Assembly: GCF_000308435.1 (NCBI RefSeq)
Contig: NZ_BAFR01000148.1
Location: forward strand, 1 to 64,000
DNA: 64,000 bases
Direction of reading: 5' to 3'
Source of the DNA: Nocardia araoensis NBRC 100135
Lineage (GTDB): Bacteria; Actinomycetota; Actinomycetes; Mycobacteriales; Mycobacteriaceae
The notes under the pieces were generated by a model. It saw only the letters and a list, made by a program, of their open reading frames with translations. It was not told the origin of the DNA and did not search any database. Shown here in pieces: positions 49,177 to 57,438 of the stretch. How positions within the stretch are numbered: position 1 is the stretch's first letter; every line of letters begins with the position of its first letter. Both the position numbers and the translations under genes were made by a program.

Positions 49177-49190
49177 CAGCGAGCCAATTG
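49164..49190. promoter_or_regulatory. Inverted repeat spanning the MocR start codon
   Basis: CAATTGGCTC (49164-49173) and GAGCCAATTG (49181-49190) are perfect 10-bp arms around a 7-bp spacer that contains the MocR ATG. A further ATTGGC is found at about 49197. This is a strong operator candidate, probably for MocR itself, overlapping translation initiation. Confidence 0.65.
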
Positions 49191-49240
49191 TGCCCGATTG
49201 GCCCTTTCCCCACCAGTCGGTCGCGGGCACGATCGCGGTC

Positions 49241-49570
49241 ATGAGCAACCGCGACAGTGTCTCGATTCCCGCCGCCCTCGACGCGCTGCCAGGGCCGTTC
49301 CAGCAGCGAGAACTGGCTCGGGTCAACGAATCCGTGGTGCGCGTGGCGCAGATCGAAGGCGAGTTCCCCTGGCACCACCACGACGAGGACGAGCTGTTCC
49401 TGTGCTGGGACGGCACCTTCCGCATCGAGCTCGACGGCACGACCGCGGTCACCCTCGGCCCGGGCGATCTCTTCGTGGTTCCCCGCGGCCTGCGGCACCG
49501 CCCGGTCGCCGACTCGCCCGCCCACATCGTGCTGATCGAGCATCCCGAGACCGAGCAGTACGGCAACTGA
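49241..49570 (+). CDS. Cupin domain protein
   Basis: A 109-residue small cupin. Metal-ligand histidines are visible in FPWHHHDEDELFLCWDG (motif 1) and GDLFVVPRGLRHRPV (motif 2). The short length is that of single-domain cupins that may be isomerases or dioxygenases or may bind small molecules. ATG 49241 gives MSNRDSVSIP. It is divergent from MocR and probably its regulated target. Specific activity cannot be inferred. Confidence 0.9.
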   Translation: MSNRDSVSIPAALDALPGPFQQRELARVNESVVRVAQIEGEFPWHHHDEDELFLCWDGTFRIELDGTTAVTLGPGDLFVVPRGLRHRPVADSPAHIVLIEHPETEQYGN

Positions 49571-49616
49571 CGCGCCGGACGGCTGGGCTGACGTCCAGCG
49601 TGGGCTGGGCGCGCCC

Positions 49617-50087
49617 TCAGCCGGCTTGCTCGGCCCCCGGCGGCTGATGGAAGCCGGGACCGGCCTTGGGTTCCACGTCGCGCGGGTCGATCGGTTCGCG
49701 GCAGTGGTCACAGACCAGCATGGGTGAGGTCTCGTGTCCGCAGCCGCGGTGTTCCAGGACGATCGGCCTGCCCTCCGGCCCGGTCAGGTGGTTGTCGCCC
49801 CAGACCATCATCGCCGTGACGATCGGATACAGCTCGCGGCCCGCCGCGGTGAGGCGGTAGTCGACCCGCCCGCCGCCGTGGTCGGTGCGGGTGAAGATTC
49901 CCGCGTCGATCAGCATGCGCAGGCGACTGGTGAGCAGATTGCGGTTGGTGATGCCGACATTGCGCGCGAAGTCGCTGAAGCGGTGGACCCCGAAGAACGC
50001 TTCGGCGATGAGCAGGATGGTCCACCGGTCGCCGAGCAGTTCGACGACGCGGGTGACCGAATCGTCGACCGGGCGCCGCAGTGTCAT
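49617..50087 (-). CDS. HxlR family transcriptional regulator with C-terminal cysteine cluster
   Basis: A 156-residue HxlR-type winged-helix protein: VVELLGDRWTILLIAEAFFGVHRFSDFARNVGITNRNLLTSRLRMLIDAGIF then YRLTAAGRELYPIV. The C-terminal 45 residues hold HRGCGHETSPMLVCDHCREPI, a CxH...CxxC cluster that could bind zinc or act as a redox switch, unlike the short HxlR/YodB proteins with an N-terminal cysteine. It is divergent from a P450 gene, and a perfect inverted repeat lies between them, so it is the probable repressor of the P450. Ligand unknown. Confidence 0.93.
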   Translation of the reverse strand: MTLRRPVDDSVTRVVELLGDRWTILLIAEAFFGVHRFSDFARNVGITNRNLLTSRLRMLIDAGIFTRTDHGGGRVDYRLTAAGRELYPIVTAMMVWGDNHLTGPEGRPIVLEHRGCGHETSPMLVCDHCREPIDPRDVEPKAGPGFHQPPGAEQAG

Positions 50088-50128
50088 GGCGACATTTTCG
50101 CATCCCCTAGCGGTATTGCTTTCCTACC

Positions 50129-50151
50129 AACGGTATCGGAATAATACCGTT
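50129..50151. promoter_or_regulatory. HxlR operator in the HxlR/P450 divergent promoter
   Basis: AACGGTAT (50129-50136) and ATACCGTT (50144-50151) form a perfect inverted repeat with a 7-bp spacer. A half-site CGGTATTG is found at 50111. The site is 42 bp from both the HxlR start (50087) and the P450 start (50194). Confidence 0.72.
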
Positions 50152-50193
50152 CAAGCCCGGTGCCCGCTCCGGGCCGGACCGCTGGGAGTGTCG

Positions 50194-51447
50194 ATGACGA
50201 CCACGAACCACCCGACCGACGACTACGTGCGCCTGCTCGACCCGGCGGTGCGGCCGGATCCGTACCCCGTCTTCGCGCGGCTGCGCGACTCCGGCGCGTT
50301 CCGGATCGGCACGGCTCCGGTGATCGTGCTGACCCACTACGCCGACTGCGCCGCCGTGCTGCGCGATCCGCGCGCGAGCGTCGACCGGTCACTGGCCCGG
50401 TTGCAGCTCGGTTCGATGCCGATCCACGACGGCACGCGCGCGGACGGTGCGGCCGAGGCGAAACCCTCGTTCCTGTTCCTCGATCCGCCCGACCACACTC
50501 GCCTGCGCCGCCTGGTGTCCAAGGCGTTCACCCCGCGCGTCGTGCGGCGGCTGGAGCCGCGGATCGCCGAGATCGTCGACGACCTGCTCGACCAGCGCGC
50601 CGGCGCGGGAAACTTCGACGCCGTCGATCACTTCGCCTATCCGCTGCCGGTGACCGTGATCTGCGAGCTGCTCGGCGTCCCGCTGGCGGACGAAGCCCGG
50701 CTGAACGCATGGTCCGCGCTGCTGTCGCGCACGCTCGACCCGACTTCCCGCGCGGCCGCCCAGTTCCGCGCCGACCCGGCGGAGATCCAGCGCGCCGGGA
50801 CCGAGCTGTACGCCTACTTCGAAGAACTCACCGACCGCCGCCGCCATGCTCCCGGCCCGGATCTGCTGTCCGAGCTCATCGCCGCCGAAGACGCCGGAGA
50901 CTCGCTCACCCACGAGGAACTGATCTCGACCTGCGCACTGCTGCTGGTCGCCGGGCACGAGACGACCGTCAACCTGATCGCCAACGCGACCCTCGCCCTG
51001 CTGCGCAGGCCGGACGAACTCGCCGCCCTGCGCGCGGACCCGGAGCGGGCGGCGGGCGTCGTCGAGGAGACGCTGCGTTTCGACCCGCCGGCCCAGTTGA
51101 TCCCGCGCATCGCCGCCGACGACCTGACTGTCGGCGGCACGGACATCCAGCGCGGCGATCTGGTTGTGCTGCTGATCGCCGCCGCGCACCGCGACCCCGC
51201 GGTGTTCGACGACCCCGACCGATTCGACCCGGCGCGCGCAAACCGCCACCTGGCCTTCGGCCTCGGGGCCCACTTCTGCGTCGGCGCTCCCTTGGCCCGC
51301 CTGGAGGCGCGGGTGGCGTTGACCCGATTCGCGCAGCGGGTCGAATCACCCACGCTGACGGTCGACCCGCCACCGTATCGCGAGCACGTCAATCTGCGCG
51401 GGCCCGCGCACCTGCCCATCGAGTTCGCGGCGATCCGGCCGAAGTAG
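50194..51447 (+). CDS. Cytochrome P450
   Basis: A 417-residue bacterial class I P450. The I-helix oxygen-binding motif is LLVAGHETTVNLI, the ExxR motif is EETLRFDPP, and the haem loop HLAFGLGAHFCVGAPLARLEARVAL contains the axial cysteine. The FLDPPDHTRLRRLVSKAFTP segment is typical. GGGAG precedes ATG 50194; GTG 50188 is an alternative start. No ferredoxin or reductase gene is adjacent, so it uses partners encoded elsewhere. It is divergent from an HxlR regulator with an operator between them, consistent with induction by its substrate. Its stop is one base from that of a convergent SDR. Confidence 0.95.
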   Translation: MTTTNHPTDDYVRLLDPAVRPDPYPVFARLRDSGAFRIGTAPVIVLTHYADCAAVLRDPRASVDRSLARLQLGSMPIHDGTRADGAAEAKPSFLFLDPPDHTRLRRLVSKAFTPRVVRRLEPRIAEIVDDLLDQRAGAGNFDAVDHFAYPLPVTVICELLGVPLADEARLNAWSALLSRTLDPTSRAAAQFRADPAEIQRAGTELYAYFEELTDRRRHAPGPDLLSELIAAEDAGDSLTHEELISTCALLLVAGHETTVNLIANATLALLRRPDELAALRADPERAAGVVEETLRFDPPAQLIPRIAADDLTVGGTDIQRGDLVVLLIAAAHRDPAVFDDPDRFDPARANRHLAFGLGAHFCVGAPLARLEARVALTRFAQRVESPTLTVDPPPYREHVNLRGPAHLPIEFAAIRPK

Positions 51448-51448
51448 T

Positions 51449-52102
51449 TCAGCCGTCGTAGGAGACGTGTGGTGTCCACCCCTCGGCGGAGCGTGTCGCC
51501 GCCGCGTGCAGCGCCGCGGCGACCCGCTCCCGCGTGAACGCTCCCTCCCCCAGAACGCCGTTGATCTGCACCGCGACCGCTCGGATGCCTTCCGGCGCCA
51601 GGGTGGCGTCCACACTGGTGACCAGGTTGCGCACCGCCGCCTTCTGGACGCCGAGCGAAGCGGCCCGATGCCAGGGCTTGTCCGCAGCCGCGCTACCGGT
51701 GACCAGCACGCGGGCGCCCTCGGACAGGAAGGGACGCGCCGCTTGCACGGCGGGCAGCAGCGCCCCGGCGCCCACGGTGACGTCCTCGAGCAATTCGGCG
51801 AGCGAGAGCCGCAATGGATCGGCCTCACGGAAGACGCTGGGATTGAAATGCAACACGTCGATACGGCCGTGCCGCTCGCCCACTCCCGCGACGACTCGGG
51901 CCACGTCCGCGGCATCGCGCAGATCCACGCCGACGCCCTGCGCGTCGAACCCTTCCTCACGCAACTGTTCCGCCAGAGGTTCGGCCTCCTCGGGAAGCCG
52001 GCAGGCCAGCACCGCGGTGAAGCCGTCGGCGGCGAACAGGCGGGCGACCGACAGCCCGACACCGGGACCGGCGCCGAGCACCAGGAGCACGGGAGCGGTC
52101 AT
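51449..52102 (-). CDS. SDR-fold protein with altered active site
   Basis: A 217-residue SDR-like protein. The cofactor loop is present as LGAGPGVGLSVARLF (residues 9-23), but NNAG is replaced by HFNPSV and the YxxxK active site reads LGVQK preceded by RAAS, with leucine at the tyrosine position. It may bind NAD(P) without normal reductase catalysis, or act as a regulator or scaffold. The start at 52102 (MTAPVLLVLGAG) is set by the fold. It lies 37 bp after the FUSC/SRPBCC gene on the same strand and is probably cotranscribed with it. Confidence 0.85.
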   Translation of the reverse strand: MTAPVLLVLGAGPGVGLSVARLFAADGFTAVLACRLPEEAEPLAEQLREEGFDAQGVGVDLRDAADVARVVAGVGERHGRIDVLHFNPSVFREADPLRLSLAELLEDVTVGAGALLPAVQAARPFLSEGARVLVTGSAAADKPWHRAASLGVQKAAVRNLVTSVDATLAPEGIRAVAVQINGVLGEGAFTRERVAAALHAAATRSAEGWTPHVSYDG

Positions 52103-52139
52103 GCTTTGCCGCCTCGGGTACGGCGGCTGCGCGGCCGGA

Positions 52140-54275
52140 TCATTCGACGACGGCCTTGATCCGCTCGAGGGTCTCGCGCATTCCCTCGACATTGGTCTTG
52201 CCGCGCGCCCACCCGGCCAGCAACCAATACACCCGCAGCACCGGATTGCTGTGCAACTGAAAAGATTCGGTGACCTCGGTGCCGCCGTCCACCGGTTGGA
52301 AAACGTAGCGCCAGGTGTTGATCGGCATGCCGCGGGGTCCGAGCACGGTGAACGCGAACTCGCGCCCCGGCTCGCAGGCGACGATGCGGCACACCGTCGC
52401 GTACTTCAGCCCCCAGCCGTTGCGGTTGACATGACCGCGGAACTTCACGCCGACCGCGGGCCCGGTGGCGCCGCCGAGCCACTCCGCGGCGAACGTCTCC
52501 GGACTGAATCGCCCGGTGTTCTCGATGTCGCTGACCAGTTCCCAGATCTTCTCCGCCGGGGCGGCCATCCGGACCGTGACGCTGTCGTGCATGCGCCGAA
52601 CGCTAGCAGGCGGTCCGGCCGTCGCTCCCGGCCGCGATCGGGCCGCCGCCAAGCGGGCCGCCCAGCCCTCCACGTCCGCCAGCCGCTGCCCCGGCCGCAG
52701 CACCCAGCAGGCGGCGAGCAGATCGTGACCGAAGTGCGCCAACGCCGCGTGCTCCGGCCAGTACTCGCGGGTCCACTCCGGGTCGTCGGTCGCCGAGTCG
52801 ATGCCGCTGCGCACCACACCGACCAGCTCGAATTGCAGATGCTGGACCAGCACCCACGCTTCGGCGTCCATCGGCTCGCGGCGCAGCCGGTCGAGCAGAG
52901 CGCGGGCGGCGCCGCGCACGCGGTGTTCGAGCCGGTGGAAGGTGCGCCGGTGCCCTCGGGGTGCGACACCGTGCAGCGCGAGCACGGCGACGGCGACACC
53001 GATCAGCGTCTCCCACAGCCGATCGCGGATCACGGGTCCGATCGGGCCGCCCGTGGTGGCGACGCCACCCGCGATCAGGGCGACCGGGGTGATGAAGACC
53101 ACGGCCAGCGCGTAATTGCGCGGCACGAACAGCTCGATGCAGAACTGCAGCGCGGCGACCAGCGCGATCAATGCGTAACCGGTCGGCCCGAGCTGGTAGA
53201 TGAGCGCGAACAGGCCGAGGCCCGCGATGGTGCCGACGAATCGGTGGATGGCCCGGACCTGTCCGCGTACTCGGTCGGGTCCGGTCTGCAACACGATCAG
53301 GGCACTGAGCACCGCCCAGTGCGGCCGATCCAGACCGAGCAGGGCACTCAGCGCACCCGCGCCAAGGCACCCCGCGGCGACACGCATCGCGCTGATCGCC
53401 GCGTGCGAGGAGAACGACAGGGAACGCTCGAGCCGGAAGCCGATGCCGGGGCGGGCGAACGAGACCAAGGGGTCGACCAGCAGATCGTCGGTGTCGTCGT
53501 CGGGGGCGTGCCCGGCCAGGTTGTGCCGCGCATCCTGCAAGGTGGCCAGCAGCTCGGCTTCCCCGGGATCCGAGGGCAGGCCGGCGTCGTAGACCGCGGC
53601 CCACGCGTCCGCCATCGCCGCGCCGGCCCGGTGGCGCAGGTCGATGGCGGGCGTTCCCGCCTCCCGCGCCGCGACGTAGGCGTCGACCGCTTGGACCGCC
53701 GCGCCCACCGCCATCCGTTCGGGGTTGCGGCGATCCCGCAGCACCCCGGCCATCGAAACGACGACCGACGCGACGACACCGCAGGCCGTGCAGAACAACA
53801 GCGTCAACACCGCGGTCCCGGCCTCCGCGGCTTTCATCGCGCCCGCGCAGACCAGCGCGAAGAACAGTGCACTCGGTGGGCCGAGCCGCAGCGCGTCGAT
53901 GACGAACACGGCCACGACCGCGATCGCCGACACCACGACGACCATGAGCAGGGATGACCCGAACCCGGTGTCCAGCAGACCGCCGATCAGCGCGCCGACA
54001 CCGCAGGCGGCCAGCAGCGCCGCGCCGGCCGCGACGACGACCCGGCCGCGCACCCGGAACGGCCGCCCCTCGCCGTACAGCACGGCGAAGGCGCCGAACA
54101 TGACGAACACCGCCGCATCCGGATGGCCGAGCCCGGTGATGATCGTGGCGGGGACGCCGAACGCGAGCGCGGCGCGCAGTGCCACGCTCCACCGCCTACC
54201 CGCGGGCGGCAAGGCGAACAACAGCGAGCCGACCCGGCCCTTCGGTGGCACCGGATCCGGGTATGTCGCGGCCAC
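52140..54275 (-). CDS. FUSC-family membrane protein fused to an SRPBCC domain
   Basis: A 711-residue protein. The N-terminal two-thirds is a FUSC/aromatic-acid exporter-like transporter with two sets of about five to six helices (residues 30-170: ALAFGVPATIITGL to VVASVVVSMAGVL; residues 305-430: AISAMRVAAGCLGAGALSALL, HWAVLSALIVLQTG, VAVAVLALHGVA) around a cytoplasmic domain. After residue 561 comes a complete SRPBCC/polyketide-cyclase domain (MHDSVTVRMAAPAEKIWELV to the end) in the same frame, which is usually a separate 150-residue protein. GTG 54275 follows AGGAAGGA; an upstream GTG at 54314 lacks this. The fusion may be real or reflect a lost stop. Role: efflux of aromatic or amphiphilic compounds is likely. 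Confidence 0.85.
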   Translation of the reverse strand: MAATYPDPVPPKGRVGSLLFALPPAGRRWSVALRAALAFGVPATIITGLGHPDAAVFVMFGAFAVLYGEGRPFRVRGRVVVAAGAALLAACGVGALIGGLLDTGFGSSLLMVVVVSAIAVVAVFVIDALRLGPPSALFFALVCAGAMKAAEAGTAVLTLLFCTACGVVASVVVSMAGVLRDRRNPERMAVGAAVQAVDAYVAAREAGTPAIDLRHRAGAAMADAWAAVYDAGLPSDPGEAELLATLQDARHNLAGHAPDDDTDDLLVDPLVSFARPGIGFRLERSLSFSSHAAISAMRVAAGCLGAGALSALLGLDRPHWAVLSALIVLQTGPDRVRGQVRAIHRFVGTIAGLGLFALIYQLGPTGYALIALVAALQFCIELFVPRNYALAVVFITPVALIAGGVATTGGPIGPVIRDRLWETLIGVAVAVLALHGVAPRGHRRTFHRLEHRVRGAARALLDRLRREPMDAEAWVLVQHLQFELVGVVRSGIDSATDDPEWTREYWPEHAALAHFGHDLLAACWVLRPGQRLADVEGWAARLAAARSRPGATAGPPASVRRMHDSVTVRMAAPAEKIWELVSDIENTGRFSPETFAAEWLGGATGPAVGVKFRGHVNRNGWGLKYATVCRIVACEPGREFAFTVLGPRGMPINTWRYVFQPVDGGTEVTESFQLHSNPVLRVYWLLAGWARGKTNVEGMRETLERIKAVVE

Positions 54276-54331
54276 CTGCTGTCCTTCCTGTTCTGGACGA
54301 CCTACCTGGTGCACACATTAGATTCGAGGAC

Positions 54332-55750
54332 ATGACCGCCGACGCTCATATTCCGCTACCCACGCGCGTCCACGCCTTCGGCGACGACGCGCTGGGTGAT
54401 CACGACGCCGTCGCCCTGGCCACGCTCGTGCGCGACGGCGCGGTCTCGCCGCGCGAACTCGCCGCCGCCGCGGTGGCACGCGCCGAGCGGGTGGAACAGC
54501 TGGCGGCCGTCGCCTACCGGAGCTACGTCCAACCGCTACTGCCCGCGGAGCCGACCGGCGCCTTCTACGGCGTGCCCAGTTTCGTGAAGGACAACACGGA
54601 CGTCGCGGGCATGCCGACCAATCAGGGCACTGCCGCCTTCCGCGCGCGGCCCGCCCGCGCGCACAGCGGTTACACGCGGCAGTTCCTCAGCACCGGTCTG
54701 ACCGTGCTCGGCAAGAGCGCCATGCCCGAATTCGGTTTCAACGCCAGCAGCGAGACCCCGCATCTCGCGCCCACGCGCAATCCGTGGCACACCGGCCATT
54801 CGGTGGGCGGCTCGTCGGGCGGAGCTGCCGCGCTGGTGGCGGCGGGTGTCGTGCCGATCGCGCACGGCAACGACGGCGGCGGCTCCATTCGGATTCCGGC
54901 GGCATGCGCCGGGCTGGTCGGCTTGAAACCGACGCGGGGGCGGCACGTGGTGTCCGGACTGGCTCGCACGCTGCCGGTCGACATCGTCAGTGAAGGCGTG
55001 CTGACCAGGACGGTGCGCGATACGGCGGCGTATACCGCCGCGGCCGAACGCTATTGGCGCAACCCCGCGCTCCAGCCGATCGGCCGCGTCGACGGTCCCC
55101 CGACCCGGCGCATGCGGGTAGCGCTGGTGCTCGACAATCTCGCCGGGCCGCTGGCCGCCGGGCCGACCCGGGCGGCCGTCGAGAGTGTTGCCCGCACACT
55201 CGAATCCAGTGGCCATTCGGTCGAACCGGTGCCGCTGCCGTTCGGCGCCACGATCGAGAGCGCCTTCCTGCACTACTGGGGCCTGCTCGCCGCCGCCATC
55301 ACCTCGACGGGCCGGTTCCTCGACCGCCGGTTCGACGCACGCCGAGTGGACGACCTGACCGCCGGCCTGCGCTCCTTGTTCCTGCGCCGGGCACTGCACG
55401 CCCCGCTCACGCTCTACCGGCTCCGCGCGGCGGCGGCTACCTACGAGAAGGCACTCGGCCCCTACGACGCGGTGCTGCTTCCCACGCTCGGTCACACCAC
55501 GCCGGAGCTCGGCTATCTCAGCCCGACCGTGCCGTTCGACGAACTCATCGAGCGGTTGCGCGCCTACGTCTGCTTCACGCCGATCAACAACATCACCGGC
55601 ACACCGGCCATCACGGTGCCCGCGGGCCTGAGCGACACCGGACTGCCCGTCGGCGTGCAGTTCGCCACCACCCGCGGCAATGAGCGCACCCTACTGGAGC
55701 TGGCCTATCTGATCGAGGCCGAGCGGCCGTTCCCCCGCCTGGATCGCTGA
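54332..55750 (+). CDS. Amidase (amidase signature family)
   Basis: A 472-residue amidase with the Ser-cisSer-Lys triad: Lys in SFVKDNTDVAG, the Gly/Ser-rich signature HSVGGSSGGAAALVAAG, and the nucleophilic serine in GNDGGGSIRIPAACAG. The C-terminal PINNITGTPAITVPAG is also typical. It hydrolyses amides such as aryl or fatty acid amides; the family's GatA role in tRNA amidation is unlikely because gatB/gatC are absent. CGAGGA precedes ATG 54332. It is divergent from the FUSC gene with 56 bp between starts. No regulator gene is adjacent. Confidence 0.93.
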   Translation: MTADAHIPLPTRVHAFGDDALGDHDAVALATLVRDGAVSPRELAAAAVARAERVEQLAAVAYRSYVQPLLPAEPTGAFYGVPSFVKDNTDVAGMPTNQGTAAFRARPARAHSGYTRQFLSTGLTVLGKSAMPEFGFNASSETPHLAPTRNPWHTGHSVGGSSGGAAALVAAGVVPIAHGNDGGGSIRIPAACAGLVGLKPTRGRHVVSGLARTLPVDIVSEGVLTRTVRDTAAYTAAAERYWRNPALQPIGRVDGPPTRRMRVALVLDNLAGPLAAGPTRAAVESVARTLESSGHSVEPVPLPFGATIESAFLHYWGLLAAAITSTGRFLDRRFDARRVDDLTAGLRSLFLRRALHAPLTLYRLRAAAATYEKALGPYDAVLLPTLGHTTPELGYLSPTVPFDELIERLRAYVCFTPINNITGTPAITVPAGLSDTGLPVGVQFATTRGNERTLLELAYLIEAERPFPRLDR

Positions 55751-55923
55751 GCCGTTCCGACCCGGATCCGCCGCGACCGCGTTCGCTCGGCCGAAACCAT
55801 CGCCCTCATGCGAGATCAGGCGCAGCAGGGTGGCGGCTGCCTGTCGGGTGGAGACCGCCGTGGCCGAGGTCGTCTACGCGTAGGTCCGGCTCGACATTGT
55901 TCGTGCGAGTCGGGCGCGGTAGG

Positions 55924-56937
55924 TCAGGGCGCGATGGCGTTCGCCGCGGACGACGGACGGTCGCGGTGCACGGGCCCATGGGCGTCGTCGCAGTGGTCTT
56001 CCAGCACCGGCAGCAGGCGCTGCGCGTCCGCCACGGCAGAGGAGGCGACGGTGTGGGAGTGGTCGACCTGCAACGTGGTGTGGGTGATGCCGTAGTCGTG
56101 GTCGAGCGCGTGCTCGATCCGCTGGCGCAGGCCGTGGCAGTCGGCGCCCGGGCGGACCAATACGTGCGCCGACAACGCGATGTCACCGGAGGTGATCTGC
56201 CAGACGTGCAGGTCGTGCACCTCATCGACGCCGTCGAGGTCCACCAGCCTGCGCCCCAGCGCATCCGGATCGACGCCCGCGGGCGCCGCCTCCAGGAAGA
56301 TCCGGCCGGATTCGCGGACCAGTCCGAGCCCCGCCTTGACCATCAGCGCGACGACGATCAGCGTGGCGATCGCGTCCGCCCTGGCGAAGCCGGTGGTCAG
56401 CACGACGAGGCCGGCCACGGCGGTGGCGATGAACCCGTACAGGTCGTTGAGCACATGCTGGAAGGCGCCCTCCACGTTGAGGCTCGCGCGATTGGCCTTG
56501 CTGATCGCCCAGGTGGCCGCGATGTTGACCACCACACCGGCCAGCGCGGTCGCCAGCACCAGCCCGCCGGTCACCTCGGGCGGCTCCAGCAGGCGGCGCA
56601 CGGCCTCGTAGGTGAGCCAGCCCGCCAGCACGAGCAGTGTGACGCCGTTGGCCTGCGCCGAGAGGATCTCGGCGCGCTTGTAGCCGTAGGTGTACTTGCC
56701 GTTCGCTGGCCGCGCCGCGAGCCGGATCGCGATGAGCGCGAGGACAATGGACGCGGCGTCGGTGAGCATGTGGGCCGCGTCGGACAGCAGGGCCAGCGAG
56801 TTGGCCAGCAGGCCGATCACGACCTCGACGGACATGAAGCCGACGATGAGGGCGAGCGCGATGGTCAGCCACCTACGATCGGCCTGACCGGAGAGCGCGT
56901 GACCGTGCCCGTGCGCGTGACCGTGTTCGTGTCCCAT
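55924..56937 (-). CDS. Cation diffusion facilitator (CzcD-like Zn/Cd exporter)
   Basis: A 337-residue CDF transporter: His-rich N-terminus (MGHEHGHAHGHGHALSG), six helices with the zinc-site motif SDAAHMLTDAASI in helix 2 and NVEGAFQHVLNDLYGFIA in helix 5, then a cytoplasmic ferredoxin-like domain (VDEVHDLHVWQITSGDIALSAHVLV) and a His-rich end (DHSHTVASS). It exports Zn2+, Cd2+ or Co2+ in exchange for protons. ATG 56937 is chosen as the natural start of the His-rich end; upstream in-frame sequence is not conserved. A palindrome TATGCGCATA (56965-56974) precedes it and may bind an ArsR-type sensor, whose gene is not here. Confidence 0.95.
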   Translation of the reverse strand: MGHEHGHAHGHGHALSGQADRRWLTIALALIVGFMSVEVVIGLLANSLALLSDAAHMLTDAASIVLALIAIRLAARPANGKYTYGYKRAEILSAQANGVTLLVLAGWLTYEAVRRLLEPPEVTGGLVLATALAGVVVNIAATWAISKANRASLNVEGAFQHVLNDLYGFIATAVAGLVVLTTGFARADAIATLIVVALMVKAGLGLVRESGRIFLEAAPAGVDPDALGRRLVDLDGVDEVHDLHVWQITSGDIALSAHVLVRPGADCHGLRQRIEHALDHDYGITHTTLQVDHSHTVASSAVADAQRLLPVLEDHCDDAHGPVHRDRPSSAANAIAP

Positions 56938-56964
56938 CGACCCAGCCCTTTCCGACTTCTGATG

Positions 56965-56974
56965 TATGCGCATA
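56965..56974. promoter_or_regulatory. Palindrome before the CDF gene
   Basis: TATGCGCATA is a perfect 10-bp palindrome 28 bp upstream of the CDF start, followed by ATCTGCATC which extends the symmetry loosely (GATG at 56961, CATC at 56979). It is a candidate site for a metal-sensing ArsR/SmtB protein. Confidence 0.35.
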
Positions 56975-57069
56975 TCTGCATCTGTTTCGTAGCTTAACCC
57001 ACCCCCGCCGGCGCGCGACAGAGCAGTGGAGTGAGCTGGATCACGTCGCACATGCCTCCGCCGAGCGGC

Positions 57070-57438
57070 TCAGCCGAACAGGGCATGCACCGCCGCGTAA
57101 GCCGACGCAGCGGCGATCAACCCCGCGCAAACACTGACGATCACGTTCGTCGCCGCGTAGAAATACGCCCCCCGCTCGGCCAGCCGCACGGTTTCGTAGC
57201 TGAAGGTGCTGTACGTCGTCAGCGCTCCGCAGAACCCGGTGCCGAGCAGCACGAACAGCGGCGAGGCCAGCGCCGTCCCCGCCCCGCTGAGTGCGCCGAG
57301 CACGAGGCAGCCGATCAGGTTGACCAGGAAGGTGCCCCATGGGAACAGGCTGTCGCGGCGATCCTGCACCACGCGGTCGATGAGATACCGCAGCGGTGCG
57401 CCGATCGCGCCGCCCACGAGAACCAGCAACAGATTCAT
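57070..57438 (-). CDS. crcB: Fluoride channel FluC, second subunit
   Basis: A 122-residue Fluc protein with four helices and the family signatures GGAIGAPLRYLID, NLIGCLVLGALSG and TGFCGALTTYSTFSYETV, which includes the central sodium/fluoride-path threonines and phenylalanine. ATG 57438 lies inside the preceding crcB stop (ATGA overlap, 57435-57438). Two-gene arrangements like this are common in Gram-positive bacteria and may yield heterodimeric channels. It exports fluoride passively and confers fluoride resistance. Confidence 0.95.
   Translation of the reverse strand: MNLLLVLVGGAIGAPLRYLIDRVVQDRRDSLFPWGTFLVNLIGCLVLGALSGAGTALASPLFVLLGTGFCGALTTYSTFSYETVRLAERGAYFYAATNVIVSVCAGLIAAASAYAAVHALFG

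Noticed and set aside
49600..49616. Terminator between the cupin and HxlR genes
   Set aside because: Only a short imperfect GGCTG...CAGCC pairing around GGGCGCGCCC; too weak to annotate.
51534..53957. 807-codon plus-strand frame opposite the SDR and FUSC genes
   Set aside because: Antisense shadow; no domain and biased composition.
50194..55750. Natural-product biosynthetic cluster around the P450, SRPBCC domain and amidase
   Set aside because: No core synthase (PKS, NRPS or terpene), genes are on both strands with separate promoters, and the SRPBCC domain is fused to a transporter.
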